Part shown: piece by piece, positions 1 to 10,243 of the stretch
Layout: every line of letters starts with the position of its first letter
Position numbering within the stretch: position 1 is the first letter of the stretch
NCBI GenBank assembly: GCA_002786025.1
Contig: NHNW01000014.1
Span: forward strand, 248,001-312,000
Length of the DNA stretch: 64,000 bases
From: Zasmidium citrigriseum
Lineage: Eukaryota > Ascomycota > Dothideomycetes > Mycosphaerellales > Mycosphaerellaceae
Direction of reading: 5' to 3'
Made by a program: the position numbers and the translations under genes
The notes under the pieces: model-generated
Told to the model about the DNA's origin: nothing
Seen by the model: the letters and a program-made list of their open reading frames with translations, nothing else
Database searches by the model: none

Positions 1-87
1 ACGATTAATACTGCGACTTACTTTCGCGGTTTTGATAGCAGCCGCAAGGATTTGGTATTGCTTGTCTGAGAGGTTGATGGAAGGCAT
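1..87 (-). CDS. Myb/SANT-like small protein, copy 1 (partial, left edge)
   Basis: Only exon 1 is in the window (22..87, ATG at 87..85). It gives 22 codons starting MPSINLSDKQ and ending in KTAK, followed by a clean GTAAGT donor at 21..16; the rest of the gene lies left of base 1. The exon matches exon 1 of the next copy (MPSINLNEGQ...) in length, sequence and intron position, so it is the fifth and outermost member of the array on this strand. Nothing can be said about its DNA-binding half or its C-terminal tail. It could be intact or a fragment. Confidence 0.75.
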   Translation of the reverse strand, partial: MPSINLSDKQYQILAAAIKTAKVSRSINR

Positions 88-380
88 GGTGTACCTTGTT
101 GTTCGAAGAGTTGTTTGTGTCGGGGCAAGTTTGTTGTGAGAGTAATTGTTGTAGAGGAAGAGAAAGAGGATCTGGAAATGGAGAGTTTAAATACAGAGAG
201 ATCAGGCACGCAACAGGGTTTTTCCATGTGATGGGGAAAGAAGCAAAAGACCGGATCTGAAGTCACCGCAACATCGATATGAGCAACTTGAGACCAAGTC
301 TCGAACACCGTTCTTCCCGGCCTGTCGTCTGTTCTCGCCTTCGAGATTCAACCCCAATCGGACCATGCAGCCACAGCATC

Positions 381-836
381 TCAGACCAAATCCTCGTCAT
401 CGCTCTCCGCCTTGATCAAGCCTCCATCCTCCCCGTCGTCCTCGTCAACCTTCGCCGGCGTCTTCTTCTTGGCCTTCTTGCCCACCGGAGCATCACCCTC
501 GTCACCTGTCCCTCGTCAGTCGTGGCTACCGAGCCCGTCTCGCTGAGCTCACTACTCTTGCGCTTCTTGGTCGCAGGCTTCGCTCCAGCGGTATCGTCTG
601 CGCCGGCCACGAGCTTGCCACGGAGATAGCCCCAGTTCGCTTTTGCCTTGCTCGCGGTGGTGGTGCTCGTGGTAGTAGTGCCGTTCATTTCTGCGGCGAC
701 TTGGTTCCAGTCGATCTAGACGGATTAGCACATGAGCAGATATGTGACTGATGCCGTAACGCACGTTGAGTTTGACCACTTTGACCACGGCGGCGAGGAG
801 TAGCTGCTGGCCTTCGTTGAGGTTGATGGACGGCAT
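381..836 (-). CDS. Myb/SANT-like small nuclear protein, copy 2
   Basis: Three exons: 765..836, 716-764 is intron 1, then 716 upstream of exon 2 (ending near 560), a 50-nt intron with a CTGAC branch site, and a last exon ending at the TGA 381..383. The protein starts MPSINLNEGQQLLLAAVVK, continues after intron 1 with IDWNQVAAEM and a helix around KAKANWGYLRGKL, then a basic stretch KPATKKRK, a Lys-rich linker and an acidic tail ending IKAESDDEDLV. The W..VA....A...W..LR.KL pattern is the helix-turn-helix of small fungal Myb-like DNA-binding proteins (I believe Pfam Myb_DNA-bind_8). A nuclear, DNA- or chromatin-binding role is inferred from family and charge. The loop between the helices carries an extra Thr/Ser run (TTTTSTTT) that the other copies lack. 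Confidence 0.8.
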
Positions 837-1159
837 GGTGTTGTTGGATGAATTGTTTGTCTTGGACGGAGTTTGTTGGAGGAAAAGAAGTGGATGTCAA
901 TGGAGAAATGAGCATTTGATATCTGGAGACTTTGAGTTCAGAAGAACTGAGGACAAGCCCGTCTTCATATGAAGGCAAAAGACGCCTCAGAGCCGATCTG
1001 AAGCCAGGGAAACAACGGCATGAAGCACCTAATACCGGAAGTCCAGTGCCATCTCCTGAACGTGGTCTCCGAGACGCCTGTCCATCAACATCCGTGAATG
1101 CAAGCAAGAAGAGACTCCACCATCGATCCGAAGCCTGACCAACGACGTTATGAACCACC
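837..1159. other. Spacer between array copies 2 and 3
   Basis: No gene seen. It is the 5' flank of copy 2 and the 3' flank of copy 3. Part of it (around 970-1035, with AAAAGAC, GATCTGAAG and ATGA spaced similarly) resembles the spacer around 245-290, as expected if the duplicated unit included flanking DNA. The short open frames here have no coding character. Confidence 0.5.
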
Positions 1160-1654
1160 TCAGACCAAGTCATCATCGTCCTCCTCTGGCTCCGGCTTGA
1201 CGAGGCCCTGCTGACCACCCTCCTCGTCGTCCTCGTCAGCCTTCTTCGACTTCTTGGCCTTGCCCCTCTTAGCCGGAGTCTCGTCGTCGGAACCTGTGAC
1301 ATGTCAGTCATCCATTCCGATCCCATGAAACTTCAATCACAGCAAGACGTACCGTTCTTGCGCTTCTTGGAGGCTGGGGTGCTCTTCTTCTTCGGCGTAG
1401 CAGCGCCGTTCTCGTCGCCCTCGCCGGTGACGCCAGCCGTGATCTTGCTTCGGACGGTAGCCCACTTGTCACGAGCTTGCTTGGGCGTGTTGAAGTTCGC
1501 CTTGGGCGCGACTTGCTTCCAGTCGATCTGCGCGAGGTCAGCGTCTGAATGTGGTATGGTGGAGGGGAGGGCGGCGACGCACGTCGGCCTTCATCACATC
1601 GATGACGGCGCAGAGGAGCTCTTGCTCGCGGGCGGTGAGGTTGAGGGCTGACAT
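1160..1654 (-). CDS. Myb/SANT-like small nuclear protein, copy 3
   Basis: Exons 1583..1654, 1353..1527 and 1160..1293; introns 1528..1582 and 1294..1352 at the same positions and phases (0 and 1) as the other copies. The protein begins MSALNLTAREQELLCAVIDV, then IDWKQVAPKANFNTPKQARDK with the third-helix core WATVRSKI, a basic KKRKN at the second intron, a Lys-rich linker and the tail VKPEPEEDDDDLV. This copy shows the Myb-like helix pattern most clearly (E..LL.AV...K..IDW..VA......PK.AR.KW...R.K). Family knowledge suggests a nuclear DNA-binding protein; its target is unknown. Some 140-190 bp upstream of its ATG lie two short motifs shared with copy 5. Confidence 0.82.
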
Positions 1655-1789
1655 GTTGGTGTAGTCGTGTTGGGTGTACTCGAGTTGGTTTGGATGAAGT
1701 AGAAAGGTATGTGAAGAGGATGGTTGTCGGAGTTTTGGATGTTGAAAGAAATGTCAAGTTCTGGATTGGAAAGAGCTCGAGTAGACTAG

Positions 1790-1841
1790 GCAAACGCCGG
1801 CTCTAAACTTCACATGCCGCCAAAGTGAAGTTCAGGGTCCA
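1790..1841 (-). promoter_or_regulatory. Motif pair shared with the copy 5 promoter
   Basis: Upstream of copy 3 the + strand reads GCAAACGCCG at 1790..1799 and CAGGGTCCA at 1833..1841. The same two words occur upstream of copy 5 at 3140..3149 and 3197..3205, in the same order. They may be transcription-factor sites or just remnants of the duplicated unit; sequence alone does not separate these. Confidence 0.35.
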
Positions 1842-1872
1842 AGACCAACAGTGAAGCATGTGTGAAGCCCCC

Positions 1873-2366
1873 CTAAACGAGCTCTCCGTCGTCACTCTCT
1901 GGCTCCGGCTTGATGAGCCCCGTAGACTCGCCGTCGTACTTCTCCTGGCTCTCCTTTCCGCCTCCCTTTCCGTTCTTCTTAGTCTTCTTTAAGGACTTGG
2001 GCTCTTCGTCGTCCTTGTCTTCGTCTATAGTAGCGTTAGCGGTGATCTGGCACAGGAAATGATAGGACTACACATACCGTTCTTTCGCTTCTTTGGGGAG
2101 GCCTTCTTCTTGGCTGGAGTGGCTGGGGCCGCGCCATGGGCATCGCCAGCGCCGAGCACTTTGCGGGCCTTGCGGTACTCGTCTTTGGCATACTTGGCCG
2201 AACTGAAGTTGGCATCAGCAGCGACGGCATCCCAGTCGATCTGCTAAGTGTCAGCTCCTGCGAATCATGTGTCGACGACGAGACGTACGTCGGCGTTGCC
2301 GAGGTTCTTGATGATCGCGTTGATGAGCTCTTGATGACGAGCGCTGAGGTTGCTGAGGGAAGCCAT
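1873..2366 (-). CDS. Myb/SANT-like small nuclear protein, copy 4
   Basis: Three exons with ATG at 2366..2364 and TAG at 1873..1875. Exon 1 encodes MASLSNLSARHQELINAIIK..., intron 1 starts GTACGT and ends TTAGCAG, exon 2 encodes IDWDAVAADANFSSAKYAKD, EYRKARKVL and a basic KKRKN, intron 2 is GTATGT..ATAG, and exon 3 gives a Lys/Gly-rich linker and the tail IKPEPESDDGELV. It is closest to copy 5 (both begin MASL and contain RHQELI), which suggests a recent duplication of that pair. In place of the third-helix Trp it has Tyr (EYRKAR), a conservative change. Function as for the other copies: probable nuclear DNA or chromatin binding. Confidence 0.82.
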
Positions 2367-2531
2367 GGATGCTGATGCTTGGAAGAGTGTCTTTAGTGGA
2401 GAGTGTGCTATCAAAGTCTGAATGTGTAGAGTCGATGCTGAAGTGGAAAGAGAAAGTGTCCGAAAGTTCGGAGCAAGCTTCAGACGCCAGAGTGAAGAGG
2501 CGTTTCCAGGCATGTGTCAATCTCACAGAAG

Positions 2532-3042
2532 TCAGACTTCATCACCACTCTGTGGCTCGTGCTTGACTCCTCCCGCAGCCTCATCATCGTCCTTCTCAGC
2601 GCTCTTCTTGCCCCCCTTCTTGCCACTGGTATCACCCTTCTTCGTCTTAGTCTTCTTCGCCGTCTTAGGCTCGTCGTCCTCGGCGTCGTCGTCTACGATG
2701 GTATTAGCATCATGCTCTCCATGAGACGAGAGCAAATATGACTAACCCTTCTTCCGCTTGTTAGGCGTCTTGGACTTCGCGGGGGTGCCCGGAGCCGAAC
2801 CAGTGCCGTTGGCAGCAGCGAGAGCCTTTCGAGCGCGGCCGAACTCATCTCTGGCGTATTTGGTGTTGCAGTTGGCATCAGCTGCCACGGCGACCCAGTC
2901 GATCTAATCGGGTTCATACTCAGTCTACTGCGCCTGAAAGCGAGACAGCAGATCAGCATACCTCGGCGGTGCCCATGTTCTTGACGACGGCTGCGATGAG
3001 CTCTTGATGACGAGGCTTCATGCCAGCAAGCAGAGAAGCCAT
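2532..3042 (-). CDS. Myb/SANT-like small nuclear protein, copy 5
   Basis: Three exons, ATG at 3042..3040 and TGA at 2532..2534. Exon 1 encodes MASLLAGMKPRHQELIAAVV..., exon 2 IDWVAVAADANCNTKYARDE and FGRARKAL with a basic KRKK at its end, exon 3 an acidic/Lys-rich linker and the tail VKHEPQSGDEV. Intron 1 ends GATTAG and intron 2 is GTTAGT..CGTAG, at the conserved positions. The third-helix Trp is Phe here. The tail is the most divergent (it lacks the terminal Leu-Val) but keeps the psi-K-x-E motif. It is the 5'-most gene of the array and has its own spacer of about 1 kb upstream, so its promoter may be the ancestral one. Confidence 0.8.
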
Positions 3043-4091
3043 GGTTGCTGGTGTAGTGTACTGTAGCGTTTGGATTCTGTTATTGATGTTGTTGTCGAGG
3101 CGTGTGTCTCGTCAGGTCGGGTCAGGTCGCTAAGGGAATGCAAACGCCGAAGCCGGGTTAGATTAGGAAGTCGCGTGAAATCTGACATGTGAAATCCAGG
3201 GTCCAGGTCCAAAAGTGCAGGAGCGTTTTCCAAAGCCCTTGACCTAGCACTTGATCCTTACTCTAGCTCCCCGACGTCGTTCGCTCAGTCGATGAGTGCT
3301 TTGTGGCTGCCAGATTCGAACATTGGCCCAAACACCCTATGCTCTTCCAGAGCACGCTACGCCATTTTACGTCTTCGCAACGACAGACCGGCTTCTGTAC
3401 GCCTCTTTCACGCCCAGGATCTTTGCTCAGAGCTCGCATTCCTGTCCAGGCCATGTATTCCGGGTGTTCGTCAACAGTCCATAGAGCACAGAGTAAGAAG
3501 GGCGGTTGGGTATAGAGTGGCCAGGTTGCTTGAGGTAGTTTTCAGGGGCTGTACTCTTGAGTCAGAGATCATGTCCAATTGTCTTTCACTCCTCCCTCAA
3601 AAACCCGTACCATCCACACTTTGACGGCTTGAGTGTGCGAAAAAGTGATAAGAAATGGGAAAGGGGGCCCGCAAAAACAACAACGACATAATCTATCGCC
3701 ATCAAGCTAAGCGCATACCGATTTCTCTATCCATCAACATCTCCATCCCATCGTCAACAACGTTCATCTCGTCTCATCAACCACGCTGCCCTCGCTCATC
3801 ACAACCCCTCAACACCACTGCCCTCGACCCCATCGCTCTCCAGACGCCACCCACTCTCTCAAACGAATCGGCACAGGCACATGCCATGATGCAAAAACAA
3901 CTCTCAACCCTCATCAAAAATTCAACGACCTTTCCTGGGTATCACAATGATCGTTCGCTTTTGTTCTCTCTTCCCCTAGTAACCTTCTCCCGAGGTTCCG
4001 AATCGACAATGGCCGTCCCATACTCGCAAGAAACGAAAGGCAAAGGCGAGCATCTCTTCTGCTTGGTGGGTTTCGTTCAAGTCGCGCGCTA
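3043..4091. other. Spacer between Myb-like array and PKC1
   Basis: About 1 kb with no recognisable gene. It holds the 5' flank of array copy 5, including the shared motif pair at 3140..3205, and the 3' flank of PKC1. The small open frames around 3290-3620 overlap one another in all phases and look random. Confidence 0.5.
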
Positions 4092-7000
4092 CTAATTGAA
4101 ATCGGCAGAGTACGAAAAGCCGCGGAACTCCTCTTGCATGGCCTGCGAAAGGACTGTAGACTTGTTAGCATGTGTTTCGATCTTCTTCGGGTGTGATCAG
4201 ACTTACCAGACTGTACAGGCGTGAGCACCGGCGTCACGCTCGTAAACTCAGAATCGAAATTGCTCGTGTCAGCCCGGCCCTTGACGGTAGGCAAGAACGG
4301 TGCCGGCACGCGCTTGTAATACACGTCCTCCCAATTGACGTTCCTGAAGAATGCATGGCTCATGATCTCTTGCGCGTCCGTTGGTCCAGATCCCAGACGA
4401 AGCTCGGGCTCGCGGGTCAGAAGCTTCTGCAGAATGGAGACACTATCACGCGGCATGTGAATCGGGTACAAAGGCTCGTCGGCAAGAATAGCGTCGTAGA
4501 TCTCGTCTTCGTCCTCACCGCGGAACGGCGATTGCTGGAGCAGCATCTGGTAGATCAACACACCAAATGCCCACCAGTCGACGGCGCGGCCGTACTTCTT
4601 ATCCAAGAGAATTTCGGGCGCCATGAATTCGGGTGTACCGCAGAAGGTGCTTGTGGTGGATCCATACCACATATCCTCCTTGCAGAGACCGTAGTCACCG
4701 ATCTTGATGTGTCCATCCAACGTCAACAGAATGTTGTCCAGCTTCAAGTCACGGTAGATGACTCCGTTCTCGTGGAAGTACTTCAGCGCCAAGCAGACTT
4801 CAGCAGCATAGAACTGCGCACGCTTAGTGCCGAATTGGCCTCTCTGAATGTGCAACATCAGATCACCACCGCTGATGTACTCCATGACGAAATAGATTCT
4901 AGTCTCCGTCTGGAAGCAAGCATGCAAGTTGAGCAAGAAAGGATGTCGCTCCTTGTTGGCGATCAGGAACACGCGCTTTTCCGATCGAGTGCTCTCGACT
5001 TCATCGTTCTCGATGATGAACTCTTTCTTGAGGACTTTGATGGCGTATAGTTGCTTCGTGGTCTTCGTCTCGGCGAGCATGACCTTACCGAAGTTACCCT
5101 TACCAAGCACAGCAAGGAAGTTGAAGTGGTCCAGACCAATACGGCGACCTGTACCAGGGGTGTTGGCTGGTGGAGCTGGCTTCCTCTCTTCCACAACCGG
5201 GTGAGTGATGGAGACATTGGGCGGTTGAGACGGCGGAGCCTGGACTTGCGGCGGCGATTGCGGTACTTGCACCTGTGGCACTTGCTGTTGGGGCTGATAT
5301 TGCTTGACTGGTGGCGCTGGTGCTTGCTGTGGAGGCGGTCGTTGCTGATAGGGAGGTTGCTGAGGATACCCACTGACAGCTGCGTAGTCGGCAGGGTTGT
5401 ATGACGGCTGTTGTGGCGGCATATCACTCTTGCTTTCTTTGTACCCATCAGCATATCTGCCTGATTGCTGTTGCTGGTAGTCCGTGGATCCTCTGCTGTA
5501 GGGCGGTCTCTGCTGTTGGTCTTGTGCAGACGTGCGCTTGCCAGTAATGGCAGCAGATGCAGCAGCCGCGGCCGCTGACTGCGACGATTGCGTGCGTTGC
5601 GCTGGTGGACGGTGAGTTGTAGCCTCAGGGGAGGGAGGTGAAGACCCACTACCCATCGATGCTTTGGCAGCATCGACTGATACACCAGGCGGCCCGAACG
5701 ACGACGTTCGAGGAGGCGCCTGGTCATAAGAATCAGACATGCGGTCTCTGCCGTAAGACAGAGGCCGAGAACCGTCATCCTTCTGTGCGACTTGATCTTG
5801 ATGGCCCGGCGCCGGAGCATAGCTTTGCTGAGAAGGCGGAGGCGTTGGGCGCCCACTCGTGGCGGCCGACGGCGGCCGCAGAGTCTTGGGTAGAGGCCGC
5901 GCCTTGGTCTTCTTCAACTCTGCCAGGATCTCGTTCGCCCTGTCCATGCTTATACCGCAGAAGTCAGGCACGAAGTGGACGCAAGCAGCGTGGCAAGTAA
6001 GCTTGCACTCTGAGCATTTCCTCGACTGTCGCTTGCCCAGCGGAAGCATATATCCACAATGGCAGCACCAATTGGCTCCCATATTGGAAAATGGATCGAA
6101 TCGGTGAGGGATCCGGTGGTTGATCTTCTCCTCGTCTGGGTCGGTCTCTGCATTCGATTTGCTGATACACTTGGTGACGACCTTCGGATAGCATTTCTGA
6201 TGGCAGGTGTACTTGCAGTCCGTACATTGCATGCCTGCAGTGTACTTGAGAAAGTCCCCGCACAGGGCACATCGCATGATGTTGTAGAACGTCTGGACGG
6301 TGAACTTGTGGCCATACTGCTCGACAACATCTTCCTTCTTCTGACGGACGGCACCCTTACGGTTGAGACCAACATCGAACGGTCGACGGTCCTTGACCTG
6401 CTTGATGAAGCTAAGGGTGAGCTGGATCCGGCCTACTGGCTCCAGAGAGAACCAAGCATCGATATAGATCGGGCCTGTCTGCGCAGCCAAGCCAGAGCCT
6501 GCAGGACCTCCTGCGGCCGCGGCAGTGGCGCCGCCACCACCATGACCTGCAGCTCCATGGCCAGAGCTAGGAGGCGGCGAGAACTGCAGATCTGGTCGAG
6601 GTTGAGAGCCGTCCATCTTGTCCGCGGTGATCCATCCCGCTTGGTTGAACTCCGTCTCAATCCTCTTTCGTCTAATCTCGTCCACGAGGTCAGATAGTCG
6701 GATCCACAGAAGTCCAATGGGTGTGGGATGATCGCCGCTCGACTTGTCATACACAGTGAATTCGATCTCGTTCGCCTTGTCCACATCGAATTCGTGAGTC
6801 TCGTCCGTCCATCGGTCCGTCTTGGTAGCCTTTGTTCTGCCTTTGAACGCGTCTTCAACCTTCATGATCACGAACGTGTCTGGCCCTCTCGTAAACCGCC
6901 CAGATGCTGCGTGGTCCACGTCGGCAACCGCATGGATCTTCACCGAAAGATGACCCGTGAGAGGCTTCCGCTGACTGGGAGTGTCGAGGCTGTCGTCATC

Positions 7001-7762
7001 AGCAGCATCGGCGCCGTTTTCAATGTCCACATGTAGACCTTCGTATCGCCGCAATGCTCTCTGTAGAAGCTGAATCTTCTGATTGCTCTCCATTCGTCGC
7101 AGCTCAGCCTCGCTCTTACTCTTGCGGTCACCTTCCATCTGATATAGCCGAACCATCTTCTCAATGCCATCCTTGTACTGCTTTTCCACGGACAGCTTGA
7201 ACTCAAGTTGGGACAACATCAGCTGGATTCGTGGTCCAAGGTGTTGGGTGTCATATTTGATCAGATCTGAATATAGTCAGCATACACATCCATCTGCCCG
7301 AAGTGCCCACTCACCAAGTTTGCTGTAATTTGGGCGACCTCTCGGGGAACGATCGCCAGGTCCAGGAGGGGCATATGGTGCTCTGGGCGGCATGAGTCCG
7401 TCACCTCCACCAGCACTGTATCCTGGTGCTCTTGGGTTGCCGTAGTCTGCACCTCCGCCATAGCCTTGCTCATTGTTCATGCCGGAGCCTGAACCACCAC
7501 GGCCATGCTGAGGCGGGGTAGGACCACCATTCCCAGAGACAGAGAGATTGTTCATGCCATTGCCCATCTTGCGCGCTTGCAAGTCCTGCAGCGTTTGCTC
7601 AAAATACTGGATGTTCCGCCTCGCATCCCGAATGTTGGACTCCACCCGTGAATTGACAGACGCATTGTTAGTGGCCTGCCTCATCTGGTTGGCCGCGTTG
7701 ATAATGGCCTTCTCGCGGTCGATCTTGCGGAGGATGTCCTCAATCGCGGCATCTTCGTTCAT
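4092..7762 (-). CDS. PKC1: Protein kinase C (cell wall integrity kinase)
   Basis: Exons 7315..7762, 4207..7266 and 4092..4153 give 1189 aa, normal for filamentous-fungal Pkc1. In order: HR1 repeats (about 1-75 and 150-235), which bind Rho GTPases; a C2-like domain (about 250-355); two C1 zinc fingers (about 465-585, with [14 protein letters not shown] and [14 protein letters not shown]); a Pro/Gln-rich linker; an AGC kinase domain from about 862 with [16 protein letters not shown] and the activation loop STFCGTPEF. The metal-binding triad is DYG, as usual in fungal Pkc1, not DFG. The C-tail has the turn motif LTPV and hydrophobic motif FRGFSY. The latter is in the 62-nt last exon, so retention of the 53-nt intron 4154..4206 would remove it. 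It is the Rho1 effector upstream of the cell wall MAP kinase cascade. Confidence 0.96.
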
Positions 7763-9082
7763 GGTGGCGGTGTTGGTGCCCGGCGCGGGCGAGGGAAAGG
7801 GTCGTGCCTGTTTGTAGTGTGCGAAGTTGGCCTGGTCGGGCTAGTTCTACAGGCAATGTAGCACGGCGTGGGATCCTCAGGCAGAGGCACGTGCAGCCTG
7901 GGATGTGTCGAGCGGATATCCGGAAGAGGGTGGTATGGAGCTCAGCTGGGTGCGGTCTGCAGAGCTTGCGTAGACACTCGCACGTGCCTCCGTACAGACG
8001 ACTGGGCAGCAGGAATGGGGGCCGTTGGGTTGCGAGAGCCAGCGGCGGTGTCCCGTCTCGAAGATTCCAAACCCGCAGCGAAGCGTGCTCGGTGGTGGAG
8101 GAGTGGTGCGGTGCAGCTCACGCCAGCGGCAGCAGGCGCCTCGCAGCAGCACGGCGGGGCGAAGGCGGCGGGCGAGGAGGAGATGCGATGTACGCGGATT
8201 GAGGCGAGTGCGGGCGTGCCTGGCTGGACTTTGAGGCAGCGATTCCGCGGTGAGAAGTAGCAGCAAAAGGGCACGCACTGAGGGCGTGACGTCGTGGTAA
8301 ACGGGCCCCAGATGCTGCAGTTAGTGGTCGCGGGCGGTTGTTGGTCGATGCGGAACGTTTGCTCAGCCACGCCTGGTGAGGAGCGGCGCAGGCTCAGTGG
8401 CGACTGCTGCACGGGCCCGCGAGAGAGATTTCCCAATTGCACCAACGGCAGGCCAGAGTCGCGGTGTGCGAGAGCAGAAACACGAAGAGGAGGAGCCGCA
8501 GAGCAGAGCAGAGCAGCAGAGTCGGCGCCGCGAGAGATAGCGTTGCCAGGCAAAGCAGGCAAGCAGAGCAGCAGCAGTGTTGACGGCTGGTGGGGTCGGC
8601 TGCGCGCTCTTTGCTTTGACGAGCGGCGGAGGATCAAAGAAAAACACTCAACTCCTCAAGTCATCCTTATGCGCCTGTCACAAAATTCAAACACTGCGCT
8701 GATACGCCTGAGCTCTCGCCCACCCAGATTGCTGAGGCGTGTGCGACTGCGGACAGAATCTTGTTGATGCATGCTGTGTCTTGTTTCAAGCCCTGCTGCA
8801 CCTCTGCGAACCAAGCACGCCTGCAAACCAGGTCTCCGTTGCTCGGCGATCTCAATATCAAAGACTCCTCGTGCCACCCACGCTGCAAGCACCCACTGCC
8901 TCTGTCGGGGTGACTCTGTGCTGAGCGTCGCCATCAGCTGGTTGTGGCAACACCGCTGGACAGCATTGCCATGTTTCATCTTCACATGCCGTCGCGGGTG
9001 CTGGGAGGAAAGCTAAAATACGATACCGACCTCCTAGCTTCGCAGATCTATCTATTCTTTCTTCTTCAGCTGGTCAGACTCT
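7763..9082. other. PKC1 promoter/5' leader region and LYC1-like 3' flank
   Basis: About 1.3 kb without a convincing gene. The part next to PKC1 is GC-rich, with a CAGAG/CAG-type microsatellite near 8498-8520. Long open frames here on both strands (for example 7942..8637 minus) are Arg/Ser/Pro-rich and overlap each other, as expected of GC-rich non-coding DNA. A long 5' leader for PKC1 is likely but unproven. Confidence 0.5.
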
Positions 9083-10243
9083 CTAACACCATCCGTATTT
9101 CTCATTGCACACCCAATCGACGTCTTTGACAGAGCCGCTGCCGTACCAGTTCAGGCTGGCGATGCTCTCTGTCTCGCGATGGGTGACTGCAGCGCTCGGA
9201 TCCACCGATTGGGCTGCAGCTAATGTCGCAGATGCTGGGTTCCATATCACCACGCTTTCCATCTCCCACTTGGCGGCCTCAGATTGTGCGACCTGGAGAC
9301 ATGCAGCAATGGCCTGGACCACATCAGTACCCCTGAGCTTCTCTGCTGCTGTGGGCGTTGCTGGCGAGAAGTCTGACAAGGAGTCGTCTTCAATAACCAA
9401 TCGCAAGACATGAAGAGTGTTGGGAGATTCTTCTGGAGGAGCCGTCCACACGCGTGTAAAATACATCCAAACGCGAGAGCCCGGCTTGCCAACGATAGCG
9501 CCCTTCACGGATGGTGTTTTGCCGTAAAGCTCACTTGAGACAAAGTCGTCTCGGGCGTGATGCCATGCAATCGTCGCGTGGTCTGGCAGTATCGCTACAG
9601 TGGAGCGATCGCCAGATAACTTAGACAAGCGCTGTCGAATGAGTCTTTCGTCAAGAGCACACAGCTCAGGGATAGGCGCACTGGTCATCAGTCGCACAGT
9701 CTCTGAGTATGGTTTCGAAGAGGCAGGCAGGCTGATGTGCGCAGAAGGGAAAGGCTCCCAACCCCGTGCAGCGTAGTACTCCTTGCCAATGTCTGAGAAG
9801 AGGATACTGAAAGGGCTTGACTTGCCGTTCTCCGTCTGCCAGTCTTTCGCCCGCTCGGCCATCTCTTTCATCATCCTTCCAGCATACCCGCGTGCTCTCC
9901 TTTCCGGAGGGCAGAAGACGGAGCAGATGCCATGGCACATGACCTCTTCCACTTTGCCATTCCTACCAATCAATGCTCTTTTCCTAATCGACTCACACCC
10001 GCATAAGACCTGTCTCGGGCCGCTGGTATCTGGCTGGTAGACCAGCATCCACGGTGTCATGCCGCCTTCCTTCGTGAGGGCTTGCTCGTACAGGTAGGTC
10101 TCGCGCCGAACGTATGCCTCGCTAGAGAGGGCGCCTTTCCATTCTTCACTGTTGGCATTCTGTTGGGCCAGAAGCTCGTTCTTAGTCGCGACTACGAGGT
10201 GGATGTCTGGCGAGTCCTTGTCAGGGAGTCCAACGCTTCCCAT
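9083..10243 (-). CDS. LYC1-like GNAT N-acetyltransferase
   Basis: A single exon of 386 aa from the ATG at 10243, which begins MGSVGLPDKDSPDIHLVVAT. The open frame extends upstream to 10429 (another 62 residues), but that part looks unlike the family start, so the internal ATG is preferred. The acetyl-CoA binding signature is ERRARGYAGRMM, preceded by VMCHGICSVFCPP, and the central region (SILFSDIGKEYYAARGWEPF) is typical of the LYC1 family. Yarrowia LYC1 is a lysine N6-acetyltransferase of lysine catabolism; members in other fungi are largely uncharacterised, so the substrate here is open. The C-terminal half contains Trp-rich stretches ending EKYGWC. Confidence 0.75.
   Translation of the reverse strand: MGSVGLPDKDSPDIHLVVATKNELLAQQNANSEEWKGALSSEAYVRRETYLYEQALTKEGGMTPWMLVYQPDTSGPRQVLCGCESIRKRALIGRNGKVEEVMCHGICSVFCPPERRARGYAGRMMKEMAERAKDWQTENGKSSPFSILFSDIGKEYYAARGWEPFPSAHISLPASSKPYSETVRLMTSAPIPELCALDERLIRQRLSKLSGDRSTVAILPDHATIAWHHARDDFVSSELYGKTPSVKGAIVGKPGSRVWMYFTRVWTAPPEESPNTLHVLRLVIEDDSLSDFSPATPTAAEKLRGTDVVQAIAACLQVAQSEAAKWEMESVVIWNPASATLAAAQSVDPSAAVTHRETESIASLNWYGSGSVKDVDWVCNEKYGWC

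Larger units (their letters stand above)
1..3042 (-). repeat. Tandem array of five Myb-like genes
   Basis: Five copies of one small gene lie head to tail on the minus strand, at 22..87 (partial), 381..836, 1160..1654, 1873..2366 and 2532..3042, with a period near 0.6-0.8 kb. Intron 1 (phase 0, just before I-D-W in complete copies) and intron 2 (phase 1, after the K/R-rich stretch) are conserved, so copies arose by DNA-level duplication, not retroposition. Proteins differ substantially, which points to old duplications, with copies 1-2 and 4-5 as the closest pairs. Confidence 0.85.

Noticed and set aside
3300..3330. tRNA-like B-box word (ATTCGAAC)
   Set aside because: No matching A box, acceptor stem or anticodon arm could be laid out around it; no tRNA gene is supported anywhere in the window.
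4172..5050. 292-codon open frame on the plus strand
   Set aside because: Antisense to the PKC1 kinase domain, which is unmistakable on the other strand.
7942..8637. 231-codon minus frame upstream of PKC1
   Set aside because: Arg/Ser/Pro-rich with overlapping frames on both strands in GC-rich DNA; no recognisable domain. A long PKC1 leader is a simpler explanation.
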